NCBI GenBank assembly: GCA_009781925.1
Contig: WQUU01000073.1
Location: forward strand, 1-6,898
Origin: Bacillota bacterium
Lineage (GTDB): Bacteria; Bacillota; Clostridia; Oscillospirales; Oscillospiraceae
Length of the DNA stretch: 6,898 nucleotides
Direction of reading: 5' to 3'
Shown here: positions 1-5,818 of the stretch, piece after piece
Numbering within the stretch: the stretch's first letter is position 1
How the letters are laid out: each line of letters starts with the position of its first letter
The notes under the pieces: generated by a model
The model's database searches: none
What the model was told of the DNA's origin: nothing
What the model saw: the letters and a program-made list of their open reading frames with translations, nothing else
Position numbers and translations under genes: made by a program

Positions 1-264
1 CGCATCGGCGTGGTGCTGAAACGCGCGCAGTATTTTATCCTCTGTTCGGATAACCCCCGCGGCCTCAAACTGGATCGCGAGACCACCGTAAGAGCCCTCA
101 TCGATCCGAAAATTTTCACCTTCGGCGCGGAGCAGCTGAGCCTGTTCGACGGGACAGCGGTACGCGCCCTGCCCCCGGCGGCGGAGTTCTCACCGGCGGG
201 GGCGATCAAGTCCGTGGCGGCGGGCGTGGAGGAGGCGGTGCTGTGCCTGGCGGGGAAATTGTGA
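1..264 (+). CDS. Putative DNA modification/repair radical SAM protein, C-terminal part (5' end outside window)
   Basis: The frame is open from base 1, with no start inside the window, and stops at TGA 262-264, so only the last 87 residues are visible. The segment RIGVVLKRAQYFILC at its start resembles the conserved stretch that follows a helix-hairpin-helix repeat near the end of TIGR03916 radical SAM proteins ('putative DNA modification/repair radical SAM protein'). A QLSLFD segment near residue 45 resembles the short tail of that family. The radical SAM core and its CxxxCxxC cluster motif would lie upstream and cannot be checked. Strong support comes from context: the gene 832-1599 encodes TIGR03915, the usual partner of this family. 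The family function is unproven; a role in DNA repair or modification is predicted. The assignment rests on a short segment plus the neighbour. Confidence 0.68.
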   Translation, partial: RIGVVLKRAQYFILCSDNPRGLKLDRETTVRALIDPKIFTFGAEQLSLFDGTAVRALPPAAEFSPAGAIKSVAAGVEEAVLCLAGKL

Positions 265-277
265 TGTGGTATTTTCC

Positions 278-405
278 TTTGTAGGGAACGCATTCATGCG
301 TTCCGCTGACCAAAAAACGCGGTTGAATGATGGCGTGGAACGGATGATTGTCGACGCGGAACGGATGATTGATGGCACGGAACGGATCAATCCGTTCCCT
401 ACAAA
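278..405. repeat. 128-bp palindromic repeat element with 13-bp terminal inverted repeats
   Basis: TTTGTAGGGAACG (278-290) and CGTTCCCTACAAA (393-405) are perfect inverted repeats. Each end carries its own hairpin: GGAACGCAT/ATGCGTTCC around TC at 285-304, and GGAACGGAT/ATCCGTTCC around CA at 379-398. The interior holds copies of GGAACGGAT starting at 337, 358 and 379, an exact 21-bp spacing. There is no coding capacity for a transposase, so it resembles a REP- or MITE-like non-autonomous element. It lies between the radical SAM and VOC genes, beginning 13 bp after the first stop codon. Related elements sit at 1595-1653 and 2852-2918. Confidence 0.8.
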
Positions 406-460
406 TTGCGCGGCTAGATTGATTTTTCACACCCGATTTTTCAAAAGCGAGGAGATTTTT

Positions 461-835
461 ATGATACCGAACTTCACCATCGGCGATCTCATGATCGACT
501 GCGCGAACGCCGGGCGCGCTCGGGACTTCTATGCCAGTCTCACAGGCTATGAAACGACGGTCTCGTATGGCTGCCCGGCGCTCAAAACCGACAACGGCTT
601 GATCATTCTATTCGCGGAAACCGCCATCCCGTATGTCCCGCCGGTCTGGCCCGAGGAACCGGGCGAACAGCAAAAGCAGATGCACTTCAATTTTCAAGTG
701 GACGATTTGCCTTCTGCCGTGGAGGAGGCTCTTCGTCTCGGCGCGGCCAAGGCCGCGGCGCAGTTCGGCGGCGCGCATTTTGTCACCATGCTCGATCCGG
801 AAGGGCATCCGTTTTGCCTGTGCGCCAAAGAATGA
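461..835 (+). CDS. VOC-superfamily (glyoxalase/bleomycin-resistance fold) protein
   Basis: This is a 124-residue protein, the usual size for a single-module vicinal-oxygen-chelate (VOC) protein. I chose ATG 461 because GCGAGGAG (447-454) lies 6 bp upstream; the longer frame upstream runs through the palindromic repeat. It has two beta-alpha-beta-beta-beta halves: residues 7-52 (helix ARDFYASLTGY) and 73-122 (MHFNFQVDDLPSAVEEALRLGA, then DPEGHPFCLC at 112-121). The ending resembles Glyoxalase_6-type domains. His75 could be a metal ligand, but the usual C-terminal Glu ligand is replaced in FCLC, so metal-dependent lyase activity is doubtful. Its substrate cannot be told from the sequence. Its last codons overlap the next gene (ATGA at 832-835), implying coupled translation with the DNA-metabolism gene. 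Confidence 0.85.
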   Translation: MIPNFTIGDLMIDCANAGRARDFYASLTGYETTVSYGCPALKTDNGLIILFAETAIPYVPPVWPEEPGEQQKQMHFNFQVDDLPSAVEEALRLGAAKAAAQFGGAHFVTMLDPEGHPFCLCAKE

Positions 836-1599
836 GTATGATCCGCTTAAAAAAAGATGCCGACGTCGTCTACGTCTACGACGGCAGCTTTGACGGTTTC
901 CTCTGCTGCGTGTACGAGAGCGTGTACGGCGGCGAGTTTCCGCTGCAGATCACGGCCGCGCTGACGCAGGAGACCCTCCTCCCCGTCCGGGAGATCGCGA
1001 CAGATATGGAAAAAGCCCGCCGGGTTTTGGCTTCCATTCCGCGCAAAATCTCTTCCCGGGCGCTGGAACTGACGCAGTGCGTGTTCCTCTCCTGTCTGGA
1101 GGAGCGCGAAGTAAAACTCCTGCGCGCGCTTCTGCGCGGCTACCGGGAGGGCGGGCGGCTGTACGCCTCCCTGGGGGACGCGGATATCGCCGCACTCTTG
1201 GCCGCCGAGCGGCACCTGCTGAGCGAGGCGCATCTGCTCAAGGGCTTCGTGCGCTTTGCGGACTACGGCGGCGACCTCGTGGGGACGATCACGCCAAAAA
1301 ACTTTGTCCTCCCCTTCTTGGCGAACCACTTTGCCGCCCGCTACGACAACGAGAACTGGCTCCTCTTCGACAAGACCCACCAGGCCGCGCTGATCCACGA
1401 GAATCGCCGCGTGCGCCTCATCAGCGCCGCCCACGTGGATATGCCCGAGCTGTCCGAGGAGGAGGCGCGCTACCGGAGCCTGTGGAAACATTTTTACGAC
1501 ACTGTGGCCATCGAGGCCCGCATAAACCCCCGCTGCCGCATGACCCACATGCCGAAGCGCTACTGGGAGAATATGCTGGAGGTGCGGGATTTGCTGTAG
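832..1599 (+). CDS. TIGR03915/DUF4130 family putative DNA repair (DNA metabolism) protein
   Basis: This 255-residue protein has the hallmarks of TIGR03915 (SAM_7_link): YVYDGSFDGFLCCVYESVY near residues 11-29, a central NFVLPFLANHFAARY and LLFDKTHQAALI region around 160-190, and the C-terminal signature RCRMTHMPKRYWENM near 232-246. The family is predicted, not shown, to act in DNA metabolism, usually beside a TIGR03916 radical SAM protein; in some bacteria it is fused to a uracil-DNA-glycosylase-like domain. The start at ATG 832 overlaps the VOC stop (ATGA); ATG 838 is the alternative, two codons downstream. Length is typical and I see no frameshift. The stop codon TAG (1597-1599) falls inside the start of a palindromic repeat, so the C-terminal Leu-stop is probably set by that element. 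Confidence 0.88.
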   Translation: MSMIRLKKDADVVYVYDGSFDGFLCCVYESVYGGEFPLQITAALTQETLLPVREIATDMEKARRVLASIPRKISSRALELTQCVFLSCLEEREVKLLRALLRGYREGGRLYASLGDADIAALLAAERHLLSEAHLLKGFVRFADYGGDLVGTITPKNFVLPFLANHFAARYDNENWLLFDKTHQAALIHENRRVRLISAAHVDMPELSEEEARYRSLWKHFYDTVAIEARINPRCRMTHMPKRYWENMLEVRDLL

Positions 1600-1653
1600 G
1601 GGCAGACCTTGTGTCTGCCCCCAGGACGGGGCGAATACAAGATTCGCCCCTAC
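1595..1653. repeat. Double-hairpin palindromic repeat (TGTAGGGGC...GCCCCTAC)
   Basis: GTAGGGGC (1596-1603) is inverted as GCCCCTAC (1646-1653). Inside are two 9-bp hairpins, each with a 5-nt loop: GGGGCAGAC/GTCTGCCCC (1599-1621, loop CTTGT) and GGGGCGAAT/ATTCGCCCC (1628-1650, loop ACAAG). The two loops are reverse complements of each other, so the whole element is a loose palindrome. It shares its TGTAGGG end with the elements at 278-405 and 2852-2918 but has different stem sequences. It contains the stop codon of the gene before it and abuts the -35 box of the T-box promoter. No U-run follows the hairpins, so it is not a normal terminator. Confidence 0.8.
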
Positions 1654-1682
1654 TTGACAAACGCCTCTCCCCGTGGTATGAT
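1654..1682 (+). promoter_or_regulatory. Housekeeping sigma-factor promoter for the T-box operon
   Basis: TTGACA (1654-1659) and TATGAT (1677-1682) are separated by 17 bp. TGG just before the -10 box gives an extended -10. Transcription should start near 1689-1690, immediately before the T-box stem I. Confidence 0.9.
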
Positions 1683-1688
1683 CCTTAC

Positions 1689-1932
1689 AATGAATGGCAA
1701 TGATGGAGAACGCGCGTATTTCGCGGCGCAGAGAGGGCGGTCAAGGCTGAGAGCCGCCTCGAACCGAGTTACGCAAGGCGACCACTCCCGAGCCGGGGCG
1801 CGATGCTGTTCTGTTTTTGTGAGACGGCGCAAGCGCTCCCGTCCGGCGGACGTTACCCCGCCGCTGAGTGAAACTCAGGGTGGAACCGTGTGATTTTCGC
1901 ACCCCTGGATAATTCCGGGGGTGCGTTTATTT
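1689..1932 (+). promoter_or_regulatory. T-box leader, predicted threonine-specific
   Basis: The leader has the parts of a tRNA-sensing T-box in order. The stem I base GGAG (1705-1708) pairs with CTCC (1785-1788), and GCGTA (1714-1718) pairs with TACGC (1770-1774), leaving a specifier loop between the two helices. AGAGAG (1730-1735) is followed by a distal hairpin GGCGG/CCGCC (1736-1758) with a GGCTGAGA loop. A stem III-like hairpin CTGAGT/ACTCAG (1864-1878) runs into the T-box sequence AGGGTGGAACCG (1877-1888). ACC at 1781-1783, followed by A, is the likely specifier codon; ACC is a Thr codon and thrS lies downstream. Uncharged tRNA-Thr should stabilise the antiterminator and allow read-through. 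The variable base in TGGA (1881-1884) would pair with a tRNA discriminator U. T-box identity is firm; threonine specificity rests on the codon position and on thrS. Confidence 0.92.
1898..1932 (+). terminator. Leader terminator of the T-box
   Basis: CGCACCCC (1898-1905) pairs with GGGGTGCG (1918-1925). A U-G wobble and two G-C pairs extend the stem towards a six-base ATAATT loop (1909-1914), and TTTATTT follows. The left arm bases 1903-1906 can instead pair with AGGG of the T-box sequence, giving the competing antiterminator. Confidence 0.88.
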
Positions 1933-1954
1933 GATTTCCCCGCCCTTTACCTCT

Positions 1955-2014
1955 AAAATTCCCCTCCGCCGGAGGGGTGGCAGACCGCCGTCCTTGCGGC
2001 CTGACGGGGTGGTT
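1955..2014. repeat. Short palindromic intergenic repeat, copy A
   Basis: AAAATT is followed by a 7-bp hairpin CCCCTCC-GCC-GGAGGGG (1961-1977) and then a second GC-rich palindromic region ending GGGGTGGTT (2006-2014). The same layout, more degenerate and in opposite orientation, occurs at 4737-4785. It fills the gap between the T-box terminator and the glycosylase gene, and the ribosome binding site GGAGGTG (2017-2023) starts 3 bp after its end. From general recollection this resembles a repeat type that is common in clostridial genomes. Confidence 0.6.
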
Positions 2015-2031
2015 ATGGAGGTGATTGGGGT

Positions 2032-2856
2032 ATGTTAGAAATTCCTGAAGCGCAAACAATCGCACGTCAGCTCCGTGAAACCGTCTTGGGCAAGACCATC
2101 ACCCGCGCCGTGGCCGCCGCGTCACCGCATAGTTTTGCCTGGTACTCCGGCGATCCGGCGCTCTACGGCGCGAAGCTGGACGGCAAAACGGTCACGGGTA
2201 CGGCAGCCTACGGCGGGCGACCCGAACTCTGGGCGGAGGAGATGCGCGTCTCCTTCGGGGACGGCGTGAATGTGCGCTACTTCGCCCCCGGCGAAAAGCG
2301 GCCCGCAAAACATCAGCTGTTGCTGGAGCTGGGCGATGAGAGCGCGGTCTGCTGCACCGTGCAGATGTACGGCGGGCTCTGGGCCTTTTCTGACGGCAGG
2401 AACGACGATTTTTACTACAATGCCGCGCGCGAAAAACCCTCCCCCCTGACGGACGCCTTCGACGCCGCCTATTTTGCCGCGCTTCTGACGGACGAGACGC
2501 GCAGACTCTCCGCGAAGGCCTTCCTCGCCACCGAGCAGCGCATCCCCGGCCTCGGCAACGGCGTGCTGCAGGATATTCTGTGGCGCGCAAAAATTCATCC
2601 GAAGCGGAAAATGTCCGCTCTGTCCGGTGCGGAGTTTGAGACGCTGTATCACGCCGTAAAGGATACGCTCGCCGAGATGGCGCAAAAAGGCGGGCGCGAC
2701 ACCGAAAAGGACTTGTTCGGCAAGCCCGGCGGGTACAATACGATCATGAGCCGGAAGAACGACGGCATGCCCTGCCCCGCCTGCGGCGGCGTGATCAAGC
2801 GCATGGCCTACATGGGCGGCAATGTGTATGTCTGCGAGGGCTGCCAAACCCTGTAG
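2032..2856 (+). CDS. Fpg/Nei (MutM/endonuclease VIII)-like DNA glycosylase variant
   Basis: This 274-residue protein has the usual length of an Fpg/Nei base-excision enzyme. Domains: an N-terminal beta-sandwich (residues 1-120 approximately, with VQMYGGLW in place of the HLxMTGxL strand), a helix-two-turn-helix domain with FLATEQRIPGLGNGVLQDIL, and a C-terminal zinc finger CPAC-x16-CEGC (Cys248, 251, 268, 271). Canonical Fpg begins MPELPE and uses Pro2 as nucleophile; this protein begins MLEIPE, so Pro2 is Leu while Glu3, Pro5 and Glu6 align. The finger Arg expected five residues before Cys268 is Gly. I recall clostridial homologues annotated as endonuclease VIII that begin MIEIPE, so this is probably a subfamily trait. 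The start is supported by GGAGGTG (2017-2023), 8 bp upstream. It is the first gene after the T-box and is followed by thrS. The stop TAG (2854-2856) lies inside a palindromic element. Confidence 0.88.
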   Translation: MLEIPEAQTIARQLRETVLGKTITRAVAAASPHSFAWYSGDPALYGAKLDGKTVTGTAAYGGRPELWAEEMRVSFGDGVNVRYFAPGEKRPAKHQLLLELGDESAVCCTVQMYGGLWAFSDGRNDDFYYNAAREKPSPLTDAFDAAYFAALLTDETRRLSAKAFLATEQRIPGLGNGVLQDILWRAKIHPKRKMSALSGAEFETLYHAVKDTLAEMAQKGGRDTEKDLFGKPGGYNTIMSRKNDGMPCPACGGVIKRMAYMGGNVYVCEGCQTL

Positions 2857-2918
2857 GGAACGGATTGATCCGTTCCGTGTAATTTGGGGTGTCGGAACGG
2901 ATTAATCCGTTCTCTACA
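2852..2918. repeat. 67-bp double-palindrome repeat element between glycosylase gene and thrS
   Basis: TGTAGGGAACG (2852-2862) is inverted, with one mismatch, as CGTTCTCTACA (2908-2918). Two hairpins lie at the ends: GGAACGGAT/ATCCGTTCC around TG (2857-2876) and the same stem around TA (2894-2913, last base changed). It matches the ends of the 278-405 element but lacks the 21-bp tandem interior. It supplies the stop codon of the upstream gene and ends 24 bp before the thrS ribosome binding site. Confidence 0.8.
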
Positions 2919-2957
2919 AAACGCAATTTTATTCGATTTATCAGGAGGAACCCTATT

Positions 2958-4700
2958 ATGGACGAGAAACGCTATACATTTGAAAACGAGGACTACAAAC
3001 ACGCCTACCGCCACACGGCCTCCCACATCCTGGCCCAGGCCGTGAAGCGGCTGTATCCGGGCACAAAGCTGGCCATAGGCCCCGCGATAGACGACGGCTT
3101 CTACTACGACTTCGATTCCGAGACCGTCTTCACGCCGGAGGTTCTGGAGGCGCTGGAGGCCGAGATGCGCAAAATTTGCAAGGAGAAACTGCCGGTTGAG
3201 CGCTTTGAACTATCCCGCGCCGAGGCGCTGGCGCTTATGAAAGACGAGCCCTACAAGGCGGAGCTCATCGAAAATCTGCCCGAGGGCGAGGCCATCAGCT
3301 TTTACCGCCAGGGGGAGTTCACCGACCTCTGCGCTGGGCCGCATATGGACAACACGGGCCGTATCAAGGGAAACGCTTTGAAACTGTTAAACGTCACGGG
3401 GGCCTACTGGCGCGGCGACGCGAAAAACAAGATGCTCCAGCGCATCTACGGCACCTGCTTCCAGAGCAAGGACGAATTGGACGCCTATCTGGCCCGCGTC
3501 GAGGAGGCCAAGCGCCGGGATCACCGCAAACTGGGCCGGGAACTCGACCTGTTCATGATCGCGGACGAGGGGCCGGGCTTCCCCTTCTTCCTGCCCAAGG
3601 GCATGGTGCTGCGCAATGAGCTCCTGGATTTCTGGCGGAAACTCCATCGGGCCCGGGGCTATCAGGAGATCAGCACGCCGATCATCCTGAACGCCGAACT
3701 CTGGCACCGGAGCGGCCACTGGGATCACTACAAGGACAACATGTACTTTACGAAGATCGACGAGGCCGACTACGCCGTCAAACCCATGAACTGCCCCGGC
3801 GGGATGCTGGCCTATAAACGCCGCCCCTGGAGCTACAAGGATTTGCCCTTGCGCGTGGCGGAGCTGGGCCTCGTGCACCGCCACGAGCTCTCCGGCGCGC
3901 TCCATGGCCTGATGCGCGTACGCTGCTTTACGCAGGACGACGCCCACATCTTTATGACGCCGGAGCAGATTCCCCCCGAGATCATCGGCGTGATCGAGAA
4001 AATCATGTATATCTACGACGTCTTTGGCTTTTCCTATCATGTGGAGCTGTCCACGCGGCCCGACGGCTTTATGGGCGAGATCGAGACCTGGAACGCCGCC
4101 GAGCGCGCCCTCGAGGATGCGCTGATCACCAAGGGGGTACCATACAAGATTAATCCGGGCGACGGGGCCTTTTACGGGCCGAAGATCGATTTTCATCTGA
4201 CAGACTCCCTGGGCCGCACCTGGCAGTGCGGCACGATCCAGCTGGACTTCCAGATGCCGGAGCGCTTTGTGCTCGAGTACACCGGCCCGGACGGGGAGAA
4301 ACACCGCCCCGCCATGCTGCACACGGCGGCCCTGGGCTCCATCGAGCGCTTCTTCGCCATCCTGACGGAGCACTACGCCGGGGCCTTCCCGCTCTGGCTG
4401 GCCCCCGTGCAGGCCATCGTGCTGCCCATCACTGACCGGGTGGACGCGTACGTGCACGGCGTGGCGAAGACGCTGGAGGAACAGGGCCTCCGGGTGGAGA
4501 CCGACCTGCGCAACGAAAAGATCGGTTACAAGATCCGCGAGGCCCAGCTGCAAAAGATCCCTTACATGCTGGTGTCCGGCGACAAGGAGGCCGAGGCCGG
4601 CACGGTGTCCGTGCGCAGCCTGCGCGAGGGCGACCAGGGCGCGGTAGCGCTGGAGGCGTTTATCGAGAGGGCGAAACGGGAAGTGAGGGAAAAGGGATAA
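2958..4700 (+). CDS. thrS: Threonyl-tRNA synthetase lacking the TGS domain
   Basis: This 580-residue class II synthetase charges tRNA-Thr in the cytoplasm. ATG 2958 follows AGGAGG (2943-2948) by 9 bp; the frame extends further upstream only into the palindromic repeat. The N-terminal editing domain shows HTASH (His19, His23) and DLCAGPH (Cys125, His129). The catalytic domain has CPGG (Cys279), motif 2 around RHELSGALHGLMRVR, DDAHIF (His330) and LHTAALGSIERF (His455); Cys279, His330 and His455 match the zinc ligands. The anticodon-binding domain starts near 470 (PLWLAPVQAIVLPI). Full-length bacterial ThrRS is about 640 residues with an N-terminal TGS domain; here the protein begins directly at the editing domain. 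TGS-less forms occur in some Clostridia. It is second in a T-box-controlled unit behind the glycosylase. Motif 2 has Met where Thr is usual (GLTRVR) and the LHTA segment has Thr where Arg is usual. Confidence 0.96.
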   Translation: MDEKRYTFENEDYKHAYRHTASHILAQAVKRLYPGTKLAIGPAIDDGFYYDFDSETVFTPEVLEALEAEMRKICKEKLPVERFELSRAEALALMKDEPYKAELIENLPEGEAISFYRQGEFTDLCAGPHMDNTGRIKGNALKLLNVTGAYWRGDAKNKMLQRIYGTCFQSKDELDAYLARVEEAKRRDHRKLGRELDLFMIADEGPGFPFFLPKGMVLRNELLDFWRKLHRARGYQEISTPIILNAELWHRSGHWDHYKDNMYFTKIDEADYAVKPMNCPGGMLAYKRRPWSYKDLPLRVAELGLVHRHELSGALHGLMRVRCFTQDDAHIFMTPEQIPPEIIGVIEKIMYIYDVFGFSYHVELSTRPDGFMGEIETWNAAERALEDALITKGVPYKINPGDGAFYGPKIDFHLTDSLGRTWQCGTIQLDFQMPERFVLEYTGPDGEKHRPAMLHTAALGSIERFFAILTEHYAGAFPLWLAPVQAIVLPITDRVDAYVHGVAKTLEEQGLRVETDLRNEKIGYKIREAQLQKIPYMLVSGDKEAEAGTVSVRSLREGDQGAVALEAFIERAKREVREKG

Positions 4701-4736
4701 GATATCAAGGTCAAGGGTTTGAGAAGGGTATTTGGA

Positions 4737-4785
4737 TTGACCACCTCCCCCCTGCGGGGTACTCCTCCCTTGGAGGAGAATTTTT
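4737..4785. repeat. Short palindromic intergenic repeat, copy B (reverse orientation, degenerate)
   Basis: Read on the minus strand this gives AAAAATTC, a 7-bp hairpin CTCCTCC-AAG-GGAGGAG, and a GC-rich part ending GAGGTGGTCAA. That is the same order as copy A at 1955-2014, but shorter and diverged. It fills most of the gap between thrS and the GNAT-NUDIX gene, and the ribosome binding site GGAGGG (4786-4791) starts right at its end. Confidence 0.5.
4762..4785 (+). terminator. Possible weak terminator after thrS, formed by the repeat
   Basis: CTCCTCC (4762-4768) pairs with GGAGGAG (4772-4778) around CTT and is followed by AATTTTT. The stem is short. The downstream gene starts 12 bp later without a clear promoter of its own, so some read-through is likely. 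Confidence 0.4.
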
Positions 4786-4796
4786 GGAGGGCTTTT

Positions 4797-5774
4797 ATGA
4801 TCACCTACCGAACCGCGGCCCCAGCCGACATCCGCCCCGCGTTCGACCTCGCCCTGCGCGTGTTCATGGAATTTGAGGCGCCGGATTATGGGCCGGAGGG
4901 GACAAACAGCTTCCGCAGAGATGTGGAGGCCAAGGCGGAAAATCTTGACCTCTACCTGTCCGGAAAGCGGCTGCTGTTCGTCGCCCTGGACGGCGAAACA
5001 GTCGTCGGCATGGCCGAATCAAACGAGGCCGGTCATGTCGCCGAGCTGTTTGTGGACGGCGCGTACCACCGCCGGGGCATCGCCACCGAATTGATGAACA
5101 TGTCGGTCTGCGCGCTCAAGCTGCGCGGGTGCGACCGCATCGGGGTGAATTCCTCCCCCCACGGCCTGCCGTTTTATCTGAATTATGGGTTTCAACCGAC
5201 CGATACCGAGCAGCGCAAAGACGGCTTTATCTTCACGCCGATGGAGTACATCCCGAACGAGATTTGGGACATCCTGGATGAGGACGGCAATAGAACCGGA
5301 TGCTGCATCGAGCGCGGGCGCAAAATGGCGGCGGGGGACTGCCACCTCATCGTCCACGTTTGGAAACACAACGGCAAGGGCGAGTGGCTGATCGATCGGC
5401 GCGCGCCGGGCCGGGGCACGGACATCGACGGCCTGTGGGAGACCACAGGCGGCTCCGTTGTTGCCGGGGAGGACAGTTTGACCGCCGCCCTGCGCGAGAC
5501 CAAGGAGGAACTGGGCCTCGATCTGGATCCGAGCAAGGGTACGCTGTTCCACCGCTTCCTCCGGCGCGGAAAAAATGGGAATGTCTGGCTCTGCGACGCC
5601 TGGGTGTTTGAATACGACTGCCCGATTGAGGCCGTCCGTCTCCAGGAGGGCGAGACCTGCGACGCCCAATGGGCCTCCGCGGGTAGGATCTGCGAGATGA
5701 TGGCGGCGGGTGAGTTCCTGAACGGATGGTTTTATCCGTATTTTGAGGAGATGGCGGAAACGTGGGGCTCTTGA
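4797..5774 (+). CDS. GNAT acetyltransferase - NUDIX hydrolase fusion protein
   Basis: This 325-residue protein starts at ATG 4797 with GGAGGG (4786-4791) upstream; an in-frame extension upstream lies in the repeat. Residues 1-148 form a GNAT N-acetyltransferase fold: ELFVDGAYHRRGIATELM (83-100) carries the acetyl-CoA pyrophosphate loop RRGIA (92-96), and FYLNYGF (126-132) is the typical motif B end. Residues 150-325 form a NUDIX hydrolase that begins EIWDILDEDGNRTG, like YfcD/IPP-isomerase-type NUDIX proteins. Its complete Nudix box runs from Gly219 to Leu241 (Glu225, Arg233, Glu234, Glu237, Glu238, Gly240). Both active-site motifs look intact. Met149 marks the junction, and the NUDIX half would make a normal stand-alone protein from there. 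Substrates are unknown. Acetylation of a small metabolite plus clearance of a nucleoside-diphosphate-linked compound is possible but unproven. The stop TGA (5772-5774) overlaps a TTGACA. Confidence 0.9.
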   Translation: MITYRTAAPADIRPAFDLALRVFMEFEAPDYGPEGTNSFRRDVEAKAENLDLYLSGKRLLFVALDGETVVGMAESNEAGHVAELFVDGAYHRRGIATELMNMSVCALKLRGCDRIGVNSSPHGLPFYLNYGFQPTDTEQRKDGFIFTPMEYIPNEIWDILDEDGNRTGCCIERGRKMAAGDCHLIVHVWKHNGKGEWLIDRRAPGRGTDIDGLWETTGGSVVAGEDSLTAALRETKEELGLDLDPSKGTLFHRFLRRGKNGNVWLCDAWVFEYDCPIEAVRLQEGETCDAQWASAGRICEMMAAGEFLNGWFYPYFEEMAETWGS

Positions 5775-5818
5775 CAAATAAAATACTTGAGCGGATCGGT
5801 GAAAAATAGGGGGACTGT

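Noticed and set aside
266..460. N-terminal extension of the VOC protein by 65 residues
   Set aside because: This stretch runs through the palindromic repeat; ATG 461 has a good ribosome binding site and gives the normal family length.
847..1548. Long minus-strand ORF opposite the TIGR03915 gene
   Set aside because: It mirrors the codon structure of a well-supported + strand gene in GC-rich DNA and has no recognisable motif. The same holds for minus-strand ORFs at 2122-2847, 3387-4553 and 5019-5777.
2889..2957. N-terminal extension of ThrRS from GTG 2889
   Set aside because: The extension translates part of the repeat and does not resemble a TGS domain; AGGAGG in front of ATG 2958 fixes the start.
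5771..5800. Promoter for the small ORF from TTGACA overlapping the GNAT-NUDIX stop
   Set aside because: No acceptable -10 box lies 15-19 bp downstream; the sequence there is GATCGGTG.
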